A DNA stretch of 64,000 bases from Astropecten irregularis (taxonomy: Eukaryota > Echinodermata > Asteroidea > Paxillosida > Astropectinidae), in the NCBI GenBank assembly GCA_963971285.1, contig OZ020258.1, forward strand, positions 2,790,001-2,854,000, given 5' to 3'. The translations under genes were made by a program, and so were the position numbers. Below the pieces are notes generated by a model that was not told the DNA's origin, did not search any database, and saw only the letters and a list, made by a program, of their open reading frames with translations. Shown here in pieces: positions 10,501-21,800 of the stretch. How positions within the stretch are numbered: position 1 is the first letter of the stretch; each line of letters begins with the position of its first letter.

Positions 10501-11713
10501 TGAGCATGAAGTCATCCTTCTACGCCATGGGACCAAGCTTCAAGAACGGGTATCGTGCTCCACACTTTGAATCGGTAATGAAAACGAGGTTGCTTATACA
10601 GAATTTCTAGTACTATAGTCAAGGTATTATCTACTCACACAACGTAGTCAGTGTACATTTGCCAAATGAGGCCGCCCCATTGACGCCATTTGTGTTTAGA
10701 TAAAGCACAACCTAGGGCCCTTTTCCAAACCTCGGCTCCGGCTCAGGCTCCGGCTCCGGCTCCATTTCGTGAACCCATTCTAAAATAACGGGTAGCAAAA
10801 TAGAGACTTTTGGCTATGGTGTGGAAGTAGATACTGGTTTGAACCAGAAAACAGAGATTCAGCTTCAATAAAAAGCCACAAGCTATATTTTCAGCATATG
10901 AATGACAGCGCTGGAGCCGGAGCCTGAGCCGGAGCCGAGATTTGGAAAAGGGCCTTGGCCTGCATTTTCAGCTTATGGATGACAGAGACTAAGCCAGAGC
11001 CTGAGCCGGAGCCGAGATTTGGAAAAGGGCCTTGGCCTGCATTTTCAGCTTATGGATGACAGAGACTAAGCCAGAGCCTGAGCCGGAGCCGAGATTTGGA
11101 AAAGGGCCTTGGCCTGCATTTTCAGCTTATGGATGACAGAGACTAAGCCGGAGACTGAGCCTGAGCAGTGGTTTTTAAAAGGGCCCTGGGGGTCGATTTT
11201 ACCAAACTCATCGTATCTTACTATAAATCATAGAAGTTATGATGCATTGCAGCCCTACGTATGATATACGATGGAATATCCTTCGTGACTCGAGTTACGA
11301 TCGATCGACCCTTGGTGTCAAAATCGCATAGTAAACGTATTATAATTATAATGTATAGTGAAGTACTTAGATGTATTTGATGTTAATATACTGTATTAAT
11401 TTGTAATCCATTATTATCAAATATCATAATTATGATTTTTTGACCGACTCGTCCGATTTCTTTCCATGTATAGGTGAATATCTATCCACTGATGTGTGAG
11501 CTACTTGGCATCGTGCCAGCTCCAAACAACGGCTCCAGAAACAGTTACAAGAACATGTTGAAAGCTGATGTGCAACAGCCAACCACAGCCGCTGATAAAA
11601 CCACGTGCCCACCCAACAGCCAATCGGATTGCGGGAATAACGCCGCGGGGGCTGTTCGTTTGTCTCACTGTCTGATTTGTTTGTGGGTGCTGATTTGTTC
11701 CCGCGTTTTCTGA
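7544..11713 (+). CDS. ENPP6/7-like phosphodiesterase, tandem copy 2
   Basis: Six exons: 7544-7639, 8151-8310, 8919-9547, 9898-10038, 10449-10574, 11474-11713; same phases as copy 1; 463 aa. The signal peptide is residues 1-30. Metal ligands are D41, D201, H205, D250, H251 and H353; the nucleophile position is S76 (ITVSSPS). E198, three before D201, matches the position of a choline-pocket Glu in ENPP6, whereas copy 1 has Gly there; this alignment is from memory. The C-terminus is longer, with a Cys/Pro/Thr-rich linker and a short hydrophobic end (CLICLWVLICSRVF) that could serve as a GPI signal. Copies 1 and 2 share exon sizes (exon 4 is 47 codons in both) but have diverged well beyond a recent duplication. 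The exon 4 acceptor abuts a SINE (see findings). Confidence 0.9.
9735..9897 (+). mobile_element. tRNA-derived SINE ending at an ENPP splice acceptor
   Basis: An A box (TGGCTCAGTTGG) and a degraded B box (GGTTAGAATCC) sit in tRNA-like spacing, followed by the family tail (GTCAATTTTCCTTTGTTCAC). Other copies are at 20836, 28684, 30045 and 37355. The right end of this copy, CCTTTGTTCACCTTTCAAG, forms the polypyrimidine tract and AG of the acceptor for exon 4 of ENPP copy 2 at 9898. Confidence 0.8.
10714..10955. mobile_element. MITE with GC-rich hexamer inverted ends
   Basis: The left end reads GGGCCCTTTTCCAAACCTCG, then repeated GGCTCC/CAGGCTCC motifs. The right end is the inverse, finishing CGAGATTTGGAAAAGGGCC. 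Inverted ends are about 45 bp. Related interiors without the clean ends occur at 26060-26270 and 54240-54415. Lies in intron 5 of ENPP copy 2. Confidence 0.75.
10951..11187 (+). repeat. tandem array of the MITE right end (about 84-bp unit)
   Basis: The right end of the preceding MITE is repeated head to tail about three times, each unit running from GGGCCTTGGCCTGCATTTTC through GAGCCGGAGCCGAGATTTGG. The last unit is diverged and ends TTTAAAAGGGCCCTGGG. Confidence 0.8.
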
Positions 11714-11884
11714 TTAAAAAAATAATTATAGATACAACCATTTCGTTCGCCGTAACAATCAGACGCCGTGACCAAGTGTCACTATAATTTAATTCAACAA
11801 AATGTGAGACTATTGAGATACTATCTGTCATCGATAAAAACAAATAAGATTATTTCTTTGCACAGTTAATCAAGTGCTGCCAAG

Positions 11885-12116
11885 CACCGGCGCACCCAGG
11901 ATTTTGTCTTGGAGGGGGGGGGATGCAAAGAAAATTTTTCTCCCACAAAATAATTGTGACTCCCCCCCCCATTCCTCCTCTCTCCCTTTCCCTCTCCCCC
12001 CCCCCTTTTTTTCTTTTTTTTTCTTCTTTTTTTACGTTTTTTTTTTTTCAGGGACCCTCTTGGGGGGGGGCTCAAGCCCCCCGAGCCCCCCCCCCCCCCT
12101 CTGGGTGCGCCACTGA
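11885..12116. mobile_element. hAT-type MITE with poly-C/T core
   Basis: The ends are CACCGGCGCACCCAG and, inverted, CAGTGGCGCACCCAG. They are flanked by a perfect 8-bp direct repeat CTGCCAAG (11877-11884 and 12117-12124), the target-site length of hAT transposons. The core is long G/C and T homopolymer runs with no coding content. From here to about 13760 I see no gene. Confidence 0.65.
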
Positions 12117-12673
12117 CTGCCAAGTACGTATCATGTACTACCTTCTTTTGGAATAATCATTTTTCGAACGATATTAATATTGATAAATTCGAAGTTCAAT
12201 TCGGGTAGTCATTTCAATAAAGACTGTGCATGAATGCGCACCGCCATCACATCGATATTTAGGCTTCCATAAACTTAGATTGAAGAAAACGGTTGCCAAG
12301 GTTACACGAGACAGTGACGACCAAAGTGCATTGGCTTGTAGATTATAAATACTTTTCGTTTTTATACCATCGGTGCTGTCTCGTAACCACACGACATTCT
12401 GATCGTCTCTGTGCTTGTAAAGCTCCTTGTCACCTTTGTCTGATATGTCTGTATAATTATCAAGTCTTTGTCGTTTCTCAATCCAAGCACTGCGTATCGA
12501 GATTTGCCTTTATTTCCCCAGCTGTCATAATCATCATAATGTTGTAATTAAATAGGAAGACTTTATTTACATAAACATCCTCCAAACCAATGACCTTGAA
12601 ATTGAGCGCATTCTCTGTCTTCTATGAAAATATGGACATTAAAAATATGTCTTTGACGGGTAGCTGAAATAAA

Positions 12674-12759
12674 TAGGGAGACACCGAAAAGATTCCCTAT
12701 TAATTTTGCAGAATGATGTCTCCCAAATGTTCACTTTTAGACGCTAAAGTGTCTCCCTA
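12674..12759. mobile_element. short MITE with TAGGGAGACAC inverted ends
   Basis: Perfect 11-bp inverted ends TAGGGAGACAC and GTGTCTCCCTA bracket 86 bp of AT-rich sequence. The TA at each tip could be a target duplication. Single copy in the window. Confidence 0.5.
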
Positions 12760-13758
12760 ATATGCAATTTAGATAAATTTGCCTAATGCTTAATTAATTA
12801 TTCATGTTTGGTATGAAACGGTGGAATTGAATTGAAATTGAAATATGCGTCTATTTAATTGAATTGAATGAATGAACCTATAGTACAAGAGATCAGTGGG
12901 TATCAGATAATCCTTTATTCTATGCGGTAAACTGCAAAAAGGTACATCACACAAAAACTACATAATGCCTAAATCTATAAAACATTTTAAAGACAAATGC
13001 TGAATCCTCCCAAAAGGGCACCAAAATCACTTTAAATGATCGGTTAACATGAATACTTAATAAGCAATCATCTATCTAAGTGTTATAACTGACCGTGTAT
13101 TACTAACTAATGTGATGACCACTCATATCACATAAAAACCTAATCTAATCATTCCAAGTAAATATCCAACGTGCAAAATACGTCTCAGAGGTATCTTCTA
13201 AAATTTCAAAGAAAATGTATATAACTTAAAGGCCTACGTGACTATGGGACAGGTTAGAACCGCTACTAACTAACGAAATCTGAGAGGATGACAAAAACCT
13301 TCTAAATTTGGCTAGTAAGAATGGATAATAGTATGATCGAGATATATTGATGACGTCAACATGGAAAGTTATAACATCACTACGTTGTGTTTACGTTTTC
13401 ACGTGCATTTCTTTCATTCATAATGACATTCATTCACACAAAATTATTGCAGAATACATTAAAACACATTTCAGGTTATCAAAACGGCTATATGATGTTT
13501 TTTTTACAATATACAGAAAATTATTGAGTATAAATCATTTATGAAAGCACGCAACCATGCAGAAGATTCTCTATAACAAAATCCTCAATAAAGGACAATT
13601 CTTAATCTTCCTGTTAGACCTACCTGTCGTAATAGTTACAATGTATATTGCCCCGACTACGATGTATACATACATTATTATGCTTCTATATACAGCATCC
13701 AGCATACGGGATTGAAAAAAAACAGGCCCTCTTACTTGTTTTTAATAACTAATATTAA

Positions 13759-14153
13759 TTAATATTTGTTATATCTGTTTGTAACGTTTTTTTGCCAATT
13801 AACATTCTTCGAAAGAAGGCAGGGGTTAATACCGACGCGTCCGTCGGAACGCTCGTTGCGTGCAAGCCCCGCAACCAGAATCAAGCAGACCCCACCGATA
13901 AGCCCACCGATCACAAAGATCCCCGTAGCGATCCCACCACCGACCGCCCTCATCCCACTGGTCACATTTTGAAGGTTAAGTCCACCTCCTTGTTCCCCGA
14001 TCGTTCCGTCTTGCTTCTCCCGGTCTAGTACTTCGCCCCCGATCCCTCCGTCTTGCTTCTTCTGGTCAACTACGTCGCCCCCGATCCTTCCGTCTTGCTT
14101 CTCCTGGTCAACTACGTCACCCCCGATCCTTCCGTCTTGCCTGTCCTGGTCAA
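13759..14153 (-). pseudogene. out-of-frame repeats and membrane tail downstream of the kinase
   Basis: On the - strand the 42-bp repeats following the kinase stay open in a different frame and read about five units of a 14-residue motif (GIGGDVVDQEKQDG and variants). They run into a strongly hydrophobic Gly-rich segment (GIATGIFVIGGLIGGVCLIL) and a basic tail, stopping at 13759. This frame is offset from the kinase by exactly one base, consistent with one missing base in the repeat unit near 14190. Either the kinase lost this tail through a slip in the repeat, or the assembly has a one-base error. Confidence 0.55.
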
Positions 14154-14245
14154 CTACGTCACCCCCGATCCCTCCGTCTTGCTTCTCCTGGTCAGTACGT
14201 CGCCCCCGATCCCTCCGTCTTGCTTCTTCTGGTCTACTACGTTGC
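13995..14245. repeat. 42-bp coding minisatellite, about 6 units
   Basis: The unit contains CTCCGTCTTGCTTCT and CTGGTCAACTACGTC on the + strand and encodes the 14-aa kinase tail repeat on the - strand. One unit (near 14186-14196) reads GTCAGTACGTC instead of GTCAACTACGTC, one base short, and this is where the frame changes. Confidence 0.85.
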
Positions 14246-15068
14246 CGAGAACAGTGACCACGTCGTATGCACTTGGCCTATCGTGGTGATTTGTCTGCAG
14301 CATTTTCTCCACCAATGCACGGATGCTTTTGCTGATCCGAAGGTTATTCTCCAGTCGGTAGCACGGCACCAGCTGGCCATGAAGGGCTCTCCCGAGACCC
14401 ACTATGCCGTTCTTATCTTCCACGTGGGTTGCTACGAGCGTTTCATCTTTAGAAGACACGGTCTTTCTTTCCAGAAGGCAGGCGAAAATTGCTCCCATTT
14501 GGAAAATATCAGTCTTCTCAGTACAACGCCCGCCAATTACTTCGGGTGCTATGAAGAAGAGGTGGCCATCATGACCTTTCATGTAGTAGTCGCGCAGACT
14601 GCCATCATGCCGGCTGGTCGAGGCGATGTAAGCAAGGCCAAAATCGCCAATCTTGATGGTTTCATCGGCGGTGAGCAGTATGTTGTCTGGCTTCAGGTCA
14701 CGGTGTATGATGCCGTTGCGATGTAGGAAGGCCACGCCTGTGGCGATCTCTGTCATAAATCTAGATTCTCGCTTTAGGTCGAGATCGTGGGACAACAGGT
14801 AATCATTCAGATTGCCGCCGCTGCAGTACTCCAAGACCAGGCAGATGTCCTGATCCAGTCTGACGTTTTTGTAGTAGGTGACAATGTTCGGGTGATCTGG
14901 CAACCCATATAGTGCTTTATATTCATCCAATGATGACTGGGTAAGTGGAACAATCTTCAGAGCACGTTCCTTTCCTGTGTCTCGTTCTTCCCCTCGAAAA
15001 ACCTCACCAAAGCACCCACTGCCCAAACGTATGATATTTGAGTACCTATCTCCCAGTTTGTCTGCCAT
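14154..15068 (-). CDS. intronless Ser/Thr kinase, STK35/PDIK1L-like
   Basis: A single open frame of 304 aa starting MADKLGDRYS. A full kinase domain covers about 9-275: Gly loop GSGCFGEV (16-23), ATP lysine K38, helix-C E49, catalytic loop HRDLKPDN (122-129), DFG (142-144), APE (174-176). The LLERKT block and the VGLGRALHG segment after APE match the layout of STK35/PDIK1L kinases, which are nuclear or actin-associated in mammals. All catalytic residues are intact, so activity is expected. Residues 276-304 are one and a half units of a 14-aa repeat ending in a frameshifted tail and stop. The lack of introns may mean retroposition or simply the usual state of this family. No intron or exon signals lie between 15069 and 15640. 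Confidence 0.8.
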   Translation of the reverse strand: MADKLGDRYSNIIRLGSGCFGEVFRGEERDTGKERALKIVPLTQSSLDEYKALYGLPDHPNIVTYYKNVRLDQDICLVLEYCSGGNLNDYLLSHDLDLKRESRFMTEIATGVAFLHRNGIIHRDLKPDNILLTADETIKIGDFGLAYIASTSRHDGSLRDYYMKGHDGHLFFIAPEVIGGRCTEKTDIFQMGAIFACLLERKTVSSKDETLVATHVEDKNGIVGLGRALHGQLVPCYRLENNLRISKSIRALVEKMLQTNHHDRPSAYDVVTVLGNVVDQKKQDGGIGGDVLTRRSKTEGSGVT

Positions 15069-15642
15069 TTCTTACTCTTCTGTTCCCAACTGACTTGATT
15101 CCGCCTTATTTCTTCAAGTCTGCTTCAGACCACTTTGAGTTCCAGCATGTAATAATGACTACATATGTTGCATATGCTAATGAAGCGCTACTGTTCATGC
15201 CATATGGTGATGGAATTTTCGATATGTTTTTGTGCCTATTGTTGCTCGGAACCCCACCAGGGCTTGGTTCAAGTGACTGGTATGACCTAATATGCGTAAT
15301 TTAATGTACACATAAATAGCATTATACACAATGTGGACTTGACGACAATGCACCTAATGCAAGCGAGACGTTATGTGCACACGTCCGCGTAATGTGTTGA
15401 TGCCAACGAAAATGCCAAAAGGGAGAACGTTTTAACAATCATGTTTTCATCTTTCACAAATTGAAGTTTATCATTCAAGGGATATTCGGTCCAACTCCAA
15501 ATACCATCATGAAAAATGGGTACAGTGAAATATGTTGGTTTGAAGCTGTTGCCCATTTGGTTAGAGCATGAGAACAAAGGAAAGTCCGCTTACGGTATAT
15601 GTAAAATGTGGTATGTATGGGTGTATTATAACCCCAGACATT

Positions 15643-16125
15643 GCCTGTAAGACATACTGGGCGTGGGATACAATGTCTTAGTTGCATTGGGGACATACAC
15701 ATTTGACTCCAGACTGGCCTGCATCATTCTGGTCGTGGGATACCATGCCTGAGTAGCATCTGGGACAGACACATTTTTGACCCAAGACCTGCCTGCATCA
15801 TACTGGGCGTGGGATACCATGATGGTTGAGTTGCATCTGGGACAGACAAATTTGACCCAAGACCGGCCTGCATCAATATACTGGGCGTGGGATACCATGC
15901 CTGCCGTGAGTTGCATCGGGGACAGACAAATTTGACCCAAAACCGGCCTGCATCATACTGCGCGTGGTTGCTTGAGTTTCAACTGGCCGTGGACAGACAT
16001 TAACCCCAGCCCGGCCTGTGTCAGAAAATACATCTTTATATAACTTTGTGTTAGATAGGCCTACCCTGCCCGAGTTTCACCGGGGACAGACAAAATAATT
16101 TACTCCAGACCCTGGCCTGCATTAT
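15643..16125. repeat. minisatellite, about 75-bp unit, about 6 copies
   Basis: Each unit runs GCCTGCATCATACTGGGCGT, then GGGATACCATG, GAGTTGCATC, GGGACAGACA and TTTGACCCAAGACC. Units drift in length (68-80 bp), and the last two are heavily diverged. No coding potential. Confidence 0.85.
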
Positions 16126-16184
16126 TGTGAGAAATGGAGCAGCTGCGGACAACAGAGGGCGCGCTTGTGCAAGCAACTCGCCAG

Positions 16185-17681
16185 TAGGCCTGGGCGATTA
16201 ACTCGATTAATCGATTAATCGCGATTACATTCCTGTGTCGATTACTCGATTAGTAAATTCTGAACTACTCGATTAATCGTGCCAGCGCGATTAGTGCCTT
16301 CGAGTTGCGATTAATTCCATGAGTTACTACTATTCTCAGTCGATCAATAGCCATGCCGTGTGTGTTGCACGGAGCAGCTGCATAGACTTGATGACAAGTC
16401 GTTAGACATTCGTGTTTTGTCCGTCCGTCTGTCAAAATTAGGTACAATCATTGTGCATCATGCATCGTTCGTATAGTGAGGCATCGCGATCTTGATTCAA
16501 TAGGGGTCGAGGGTGTACATGTACCGCGGTCGCGTCCCCGCATGTTGGAAATAATGCAGGACGTAAACAGTGTAATGTGAACACGCACACCGTACCCCTG
16601 GTGTAGCGATACAATTACCGACTTGATATCAAGTCTGCCTGCTGCACGTGCACCGGATGCCCGCCCAATTGTGACAGCACCATGACAACATTTTGAGATT
16701 ACACTGTAATTGGCCAGTAGCCCTTCTAATAATACTGCCTTATATGGTCAACGTGGATGAGGCATGAATGAGGGCTATACCATATTACCATTTCGCTGTT
16801 TATTGAGGTACATTTAGTTATGTTGCATTTTCAATGAATACTATTTATCTCACTTAGTAATGAAACAAAAGGTTGTCGCACACAAACATAAGTTATTGAG
16901 TACATACAGTTTAAACGTGTCGCCGGGGTGAATTTTTATTCAACCCTGACAGCTGACAACGAAGTTTTTCTCAACCTAGGCCCACGTGTTTACAATGGAT
17001 TCGGCTACCATGGCTGGCAAAGGCTTGGCGCATGGCGTGATGATATGACACTCAACTACTCGAGTGCAGACGCTATTCTATTAGACGATTACTGTACTGT
17101 ATCGTATCGTATGATAATCGTGAAGTGAACATGTGGAGTAATCGTGAACTGAAAAATAATCGCAATGTGTTTAGTAATCGTGAACTGAGTAATAATCGTG
17201 TTCACTGTTCAGTAATCGTGAACTGTATAATAATCGTGTTCACTGTTCAGCCTACATTGGGTGTACATTGTGTCATCGTGTACTATCGTTGACCTGTACA
17301 TGCATGGGTGGGACCACGTCTGTGTGTACCTACGTGAGGCAGTAACTGCATGCCTTGTCGGCCAACACTTCGCGAAATTACCCTACTTTACTGAAGGAAT
17401 ACCAATAATTGGGGACGATATTATCTTCACGAATTTTGCATTATACCTTGTCAGAACAAAAATGGCAGTGCTCAATGCCTCGGAAATCTGAACTGATCGC
17501 TGTTAAAACTTGTAAGAATCAATGCATTACGCTAGTGCAGTTTACTGCAGTGTCGCTATGATAAAAACAAGGAACGTGTTGCTTGTATAGTCACTTCCGG
17601 GTAATCGCGATTAATCGATTAATCGCGATTATTTCCTCTGCGATTAATCGATTAGTGAAAAGCACTAATCGCCCAGGCCTA
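16185..17681. mobile_element. non-autonomous hAT transposon, 1497 bp
   Basis: The inverted ends TAGGCCTGGGCGATTA are perfect and are followed by stacks of ATTAATCG. The flanks are a perfect 8-bp duplication, CTCGCCAG (16177-16184 and 17682-17689), as hAT transposases produce. The interior has no transposase frame. It carries a short tandem array of AGTAATCGTGAACTG and TAATCGTGTTCACTG at about 17120-17250, which may be subterminal transposase sites. Confidence 0.85.
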
Positions 17682-17733
17682 CTCGCCAGCGCACAGTAGC
17701 GCTGATACGAAACCCGACTTGGTACAAGTCTAA

Positions 17734-18103
17734 GGCCATAAAAAAAAATGTTGTATTGGAGTATACGGAGGGTTGGAAAATAGGGTAGGGCGGGCGGATT
17801 TTTAATATTTTTTTTAATTTAATTTTTCCTGTATTAAATGCTTTTTTTCCCTGTATATCACAGTATTTGACGAGTCAAATAAAGACAAGAAATGACATAA
17901 CAACTTTAACCAGTCTGGTTTCCATCTTTTGCCCCTTTTAAGCTTTTAATCTGCATAAAAATTTGCGATTTTTTATTTAATTTTTTTTCCCCGATTTTTT
18001 TTTTTTATTTTTTAGTATTTTTTTTTTTGGTTTAAAATGTTTACGGTCGGGGCATATTTTTGGGTCGGGTGGGTAACGCCAATACAACAATTTTTTTATG
18101 GCC
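17734..18103. mobile_element. PIF/Harbinger-like MITE, 370 bp
   Basis: The inverted ends begin GGCCATAAAAAAA and continue TGTTGTATTGG; the other end is CCAATACAACA and TTTTTTTATGGCC. Flanked by TAA on both sides (17731-17733, 18104-18106), the 3-bp target used by PIF/Harbinger elements. The core is AT-rich with homopolymer T. Confidence 0.8.
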
Positions 18104-18169
18104 TAATCGGACATCTGAGTCCCGAGAAAATATCGACTGACTAGTCCCTAATTGATTGACAACGTAGTT

Positions 18170-18508
18170 TAAAGGTAGTATAAGAGACCAAAACAGAAAT
18201 GTTCACAGATTTACGTATACATTTTAGGGTATGAAGATGCTGGTGGTAGAAACATACCGTTGAAATTGTTCCGCCTGAAATGGTGTATTTATCCAGAAAT
18301 TAGTAAAACAACGACCGAAAATCTTTTTGATCTTTTAAAAGATCAAAAATAAAAGAGAAAAGACTTAAGAAATACTGCGGCCGTTTTTCGTTATTTTCTC
18401 AAAAAGTGAAATTTTCACAGATAAATTTTACTGTATCTGTCTTGATATTTTTGCCCTTGAATCTGCATTTTCTTTGACAAAAACCAAAGTATGATATTAC
18501 CTTTAAGT
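18170..18508 (+). mobile_element. TTAA-flanked MITE, left end trimmed
   Basis: Same family as 25035-25416. The left inverted repeat lost its inner half (AAAGGTAGTATAAGAGACC) while the right end is intact (CCAAAGTATGATATTACCTT). TTAA at both edges. It lies about 380 bp upstream of the USP14 start; the space between holds no exon that I can see and should contain the USP14 promoter and 5' UTR. Confidence 0.8.
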
Positions 18509-18885
18509 CAAGTGTACATGCCCTTTAAATACCATTATAGTCTGAATCCTTGTTGATTCTTGGATTCTTGTGTTAAGTTGCACTAAGCGTCTGGGTGTCG
18601 ATTCTCGTGCAATATGTAACCTCTTATGCAGAGTGAAGTTCGCACTGTCGCATTTCTACTCACTGAAATGTGAAATGGTTTGAGAACGAGGTCCATTGGG
18701 AGCGTACGGTCTACGAAAAAAGACATAATCATTGTACAAAAACTACAATGTTGTACGAAGTGCATACATGTACATGTGCGTTAACTGTCGCTGTGTGAAG
18801 CTGTTAAATTGAGTCAAAACACCTTGATTTTACCCCTCATGTAATACCATAAAAGTCTTTGAAGTGTGTTTTTTTATACTTAGAC

Positions 18886-21800
18886 ATGTCGTCATTCAAA
18901 GGTAAGAGATGTAGGCCTAAAATGTGTGTAGAAATGTTCAAAAGTAGACCAACGTTCCTACTTCAGTTTTTTCACTAGGCCTACTTTTTGCTCAGATACT
19001 TCACACCTTTCGTCCTTTGTAGGTGTCTATCACAACTTCAACTTCACTTCTGAAAAGTTTTTCAAAATTTAACCCAGTTTAGAATTCTTAAGCACGTTAA
19101 TAAATTTCAGTTTTAAGTTTTGCTTTTACACGTACACAACTTTAACTATAATATAAGTTATAGCCTACTTTTATAAGTTAATTCATTTCTAAAACTGAGG
19201 TCGGGTTGTTGGTTTTTATCCTCTGGCTTTTCCTTCCTCCATGGTCAAACTAACTGTTAATCATCATCATCATGCTAATCATATCTTTTGTTGACATTTT
19301 CTTTTTTTATTCCGGGAATAAACCACTTCTTCTCAACCTTCAAATAGGCCCCTAGTGTACATATACACTATACAGTGTTTTGACAGTAGCCTAATAATAA
19401 TATTAATAAGATTGATTCAAAACGGAAAGATCTACGACATTTTGTAAAATTAGGAAAGCGTCCCATTTACGGTAGAAAGACCCCATTTTATTGTTGCACA
19501 TCCCTTAAAACATATTTTTTTCAGTACAGAAATAACATTTAAGTTCTTTTGTCAGGAGGAAGGGAAGGCACCTTCCCACACATTTTCATTTTATAGATAT
19601 GGAAATGGCAAATTAATAAATGTAGGCTAACGTTATAGTGTCAGAAACCACTTGTCCTTTTCTTTATAGTTTTGGGAACCACTTGTCCACAATTACTGAA
19701 AATTCATAAAAATTTCTGAACAGAGATAAGATTTTCAGTTATTTAAACTTTTGCAGATTAATTGTCTCAGTGCTGTAACAGACATTGACAATTAATAGAT
19801 TATAATGGAAATTTTGATTTATAATATTTAAATTTATATTTCTGTTTGTATTGTCAGTGAACATCAAGTGGGGGAAGGAGAAGTTCACGGACATTGAATG
19901 CAGCGTGGACGAAGCACCTGATGTGTTCAAGGCGCAGATTTTTGCCCTGACCGGGGTCCAGCCCGAGAGACAGAAGGTTATGCTGAAGGGCGCCACCCTC
20001 AAAGATGGTTGGTCGGGCTTTAAACTCAAGGATGTAAGTGAGAACAATGTTTGGTTTCGAAATAGCATTTGCCCGGCATACAAAGTCTGGCCAATGTAAA
20101 ATGCTCTGGGATCAATTTCACAAAAGGCTAAGACAGATCGTAACAGGCTTATGAATATTAATTGCTAAGCAAAGTGTGATGTCACAATAACAGTTACTAT
20201 GGAAACAGTACAACTCATCTAAAAGATGAATCGTAAATCTTTGTGAAATCGACCACTGGGCTTGCAAGACCAGCTTCCTTGGTTGCCATGTGGGTTAGTG
20301 AACAAATTGTAACCTACCTGGGCCCAATTTCATGGAATCCGTAAACAAAAAATATTCGCATTCTTCAGGGTTTTTTTTTTTGGCTGTTTGCTTTTGTTGA
20401 CAAAAAGTCAGGTGACAAAAAGCATTGATTACCAAAATTAATTGCTGTTATTGCTGTAGATTTGCTGGTTCTTACATTTGACAGTAACACTATGACTAGA
20501 TATGGTCATTGTGCCTTCTCCTGAATAGCACCTTAACTCTGGAACAATTTAATTTACCTGTTGACATCCAGTCTGCTCCGACTCTGGACTAATATGCAAT
20601 GGTCAAAACTATGTTAAAAGCTCATTTATAATCAATCATATTGTAATACATGATTTAGTTATTGTTTGTAGTCTCAGAGTTGTAACCTCTTCATGGGATT
20701 TGGGAGGAGCCTTTCTCCCATATTTCAAGTTTTAAGTTTGGTTTCCTTTCCTTTACCTCTCCTTTCTTTCTAACATGTCTAAGCGCTAAGAAACGTTGTA
20801 TTAAGGGCTGTATAAATATTATTTATTATTATTATCATGGCTTCTGACTGCTAAACGAACAAAGATAATTGACTATTATTAGTCACCACTAACGTAGGGC
20901 TGGATGGCTCAGTTGGTAGAGTGCCTGTACGGTATTCAGGAGGTCGCCGGTTTGAATCCCGCTCTCAGTCAATTTATCTTTGTTCACTTTTCAATGAATT
21001 TAAATTCAGTCAGTTTCCCTTGTGGTTAATTGACATGATTGATGATTATATTATTATTATTATTATTATCCATTGTATGTGTTTAGGGCACCACTTTTCT
21101 CGTCATGGGTTCAGCAGAAGCCCTTCCAGAAGCCCCGGCACAGAAGACGCTCTTTGTGGAGGACATGACCGATGAACAACTAGCCACTGCAGTATGTACC
21201 GTTTGAAATCAGGGCCCAATTTCATGGAATCCATTACCATTAGCAAAAATTCTGCGCTTACGGTAGCAGATTTTTTTGGTTACGGTTAGCGTATTTCACG
21301 GAAGAGTTTCCTTTTTGGTAACAGTAAGCAAGGAATTTGTGCAGAAAGCATACGACAGCGCGTTAGCAGAAAATTATTACGGTTACCGTAGAAATTTTTC
21401 ACTAACTGAAAGGTCTTGCTTACGGATTCCATGACAAGATTTCACGCGTAGCAGTGCCCGTAAGCACAAAAATAGGCTGTAATGGATTCCATGAAATTGG
21501 GCCCAGTACTCAGACATGCTAATTTTCCTCGGATCAGCTGATTTCCTCATTTTTTTCATTACACTTGTACCATTGAAATTAGAAAAACACTGCACAAATT
21601 CTTGGAAAAATTGTAATTTCCTTGTTTTTTTTTAATATAATATTACGTCTGAGTAACATGCCCGAGTACTCTAGAGTCCAAATTTCATTTGAAGAACTTC
21701 TCTTAGAACACAAAAATCAAAATGTACAGCATTCTTTTCTGATGTTGTTTCTTTACTTTTGGAACCGCTTTAAGTGTAACAAAAGGCTAGTGGTAAATTT

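Noticed and set aside
11874-12123. Lysine- or phenylalanine-rich frames in the homopolymer tract
   Set aside because: Products of poly-C/T and poly-G runs inside a hAT-type MITE.
20896-20970. Possible functional tRNA gene
   Set aside because: A and B boxes are present, but the anticodon arm pairs poorly and the unit is embedded in a dispersed SINE with the same flanks at five sites.
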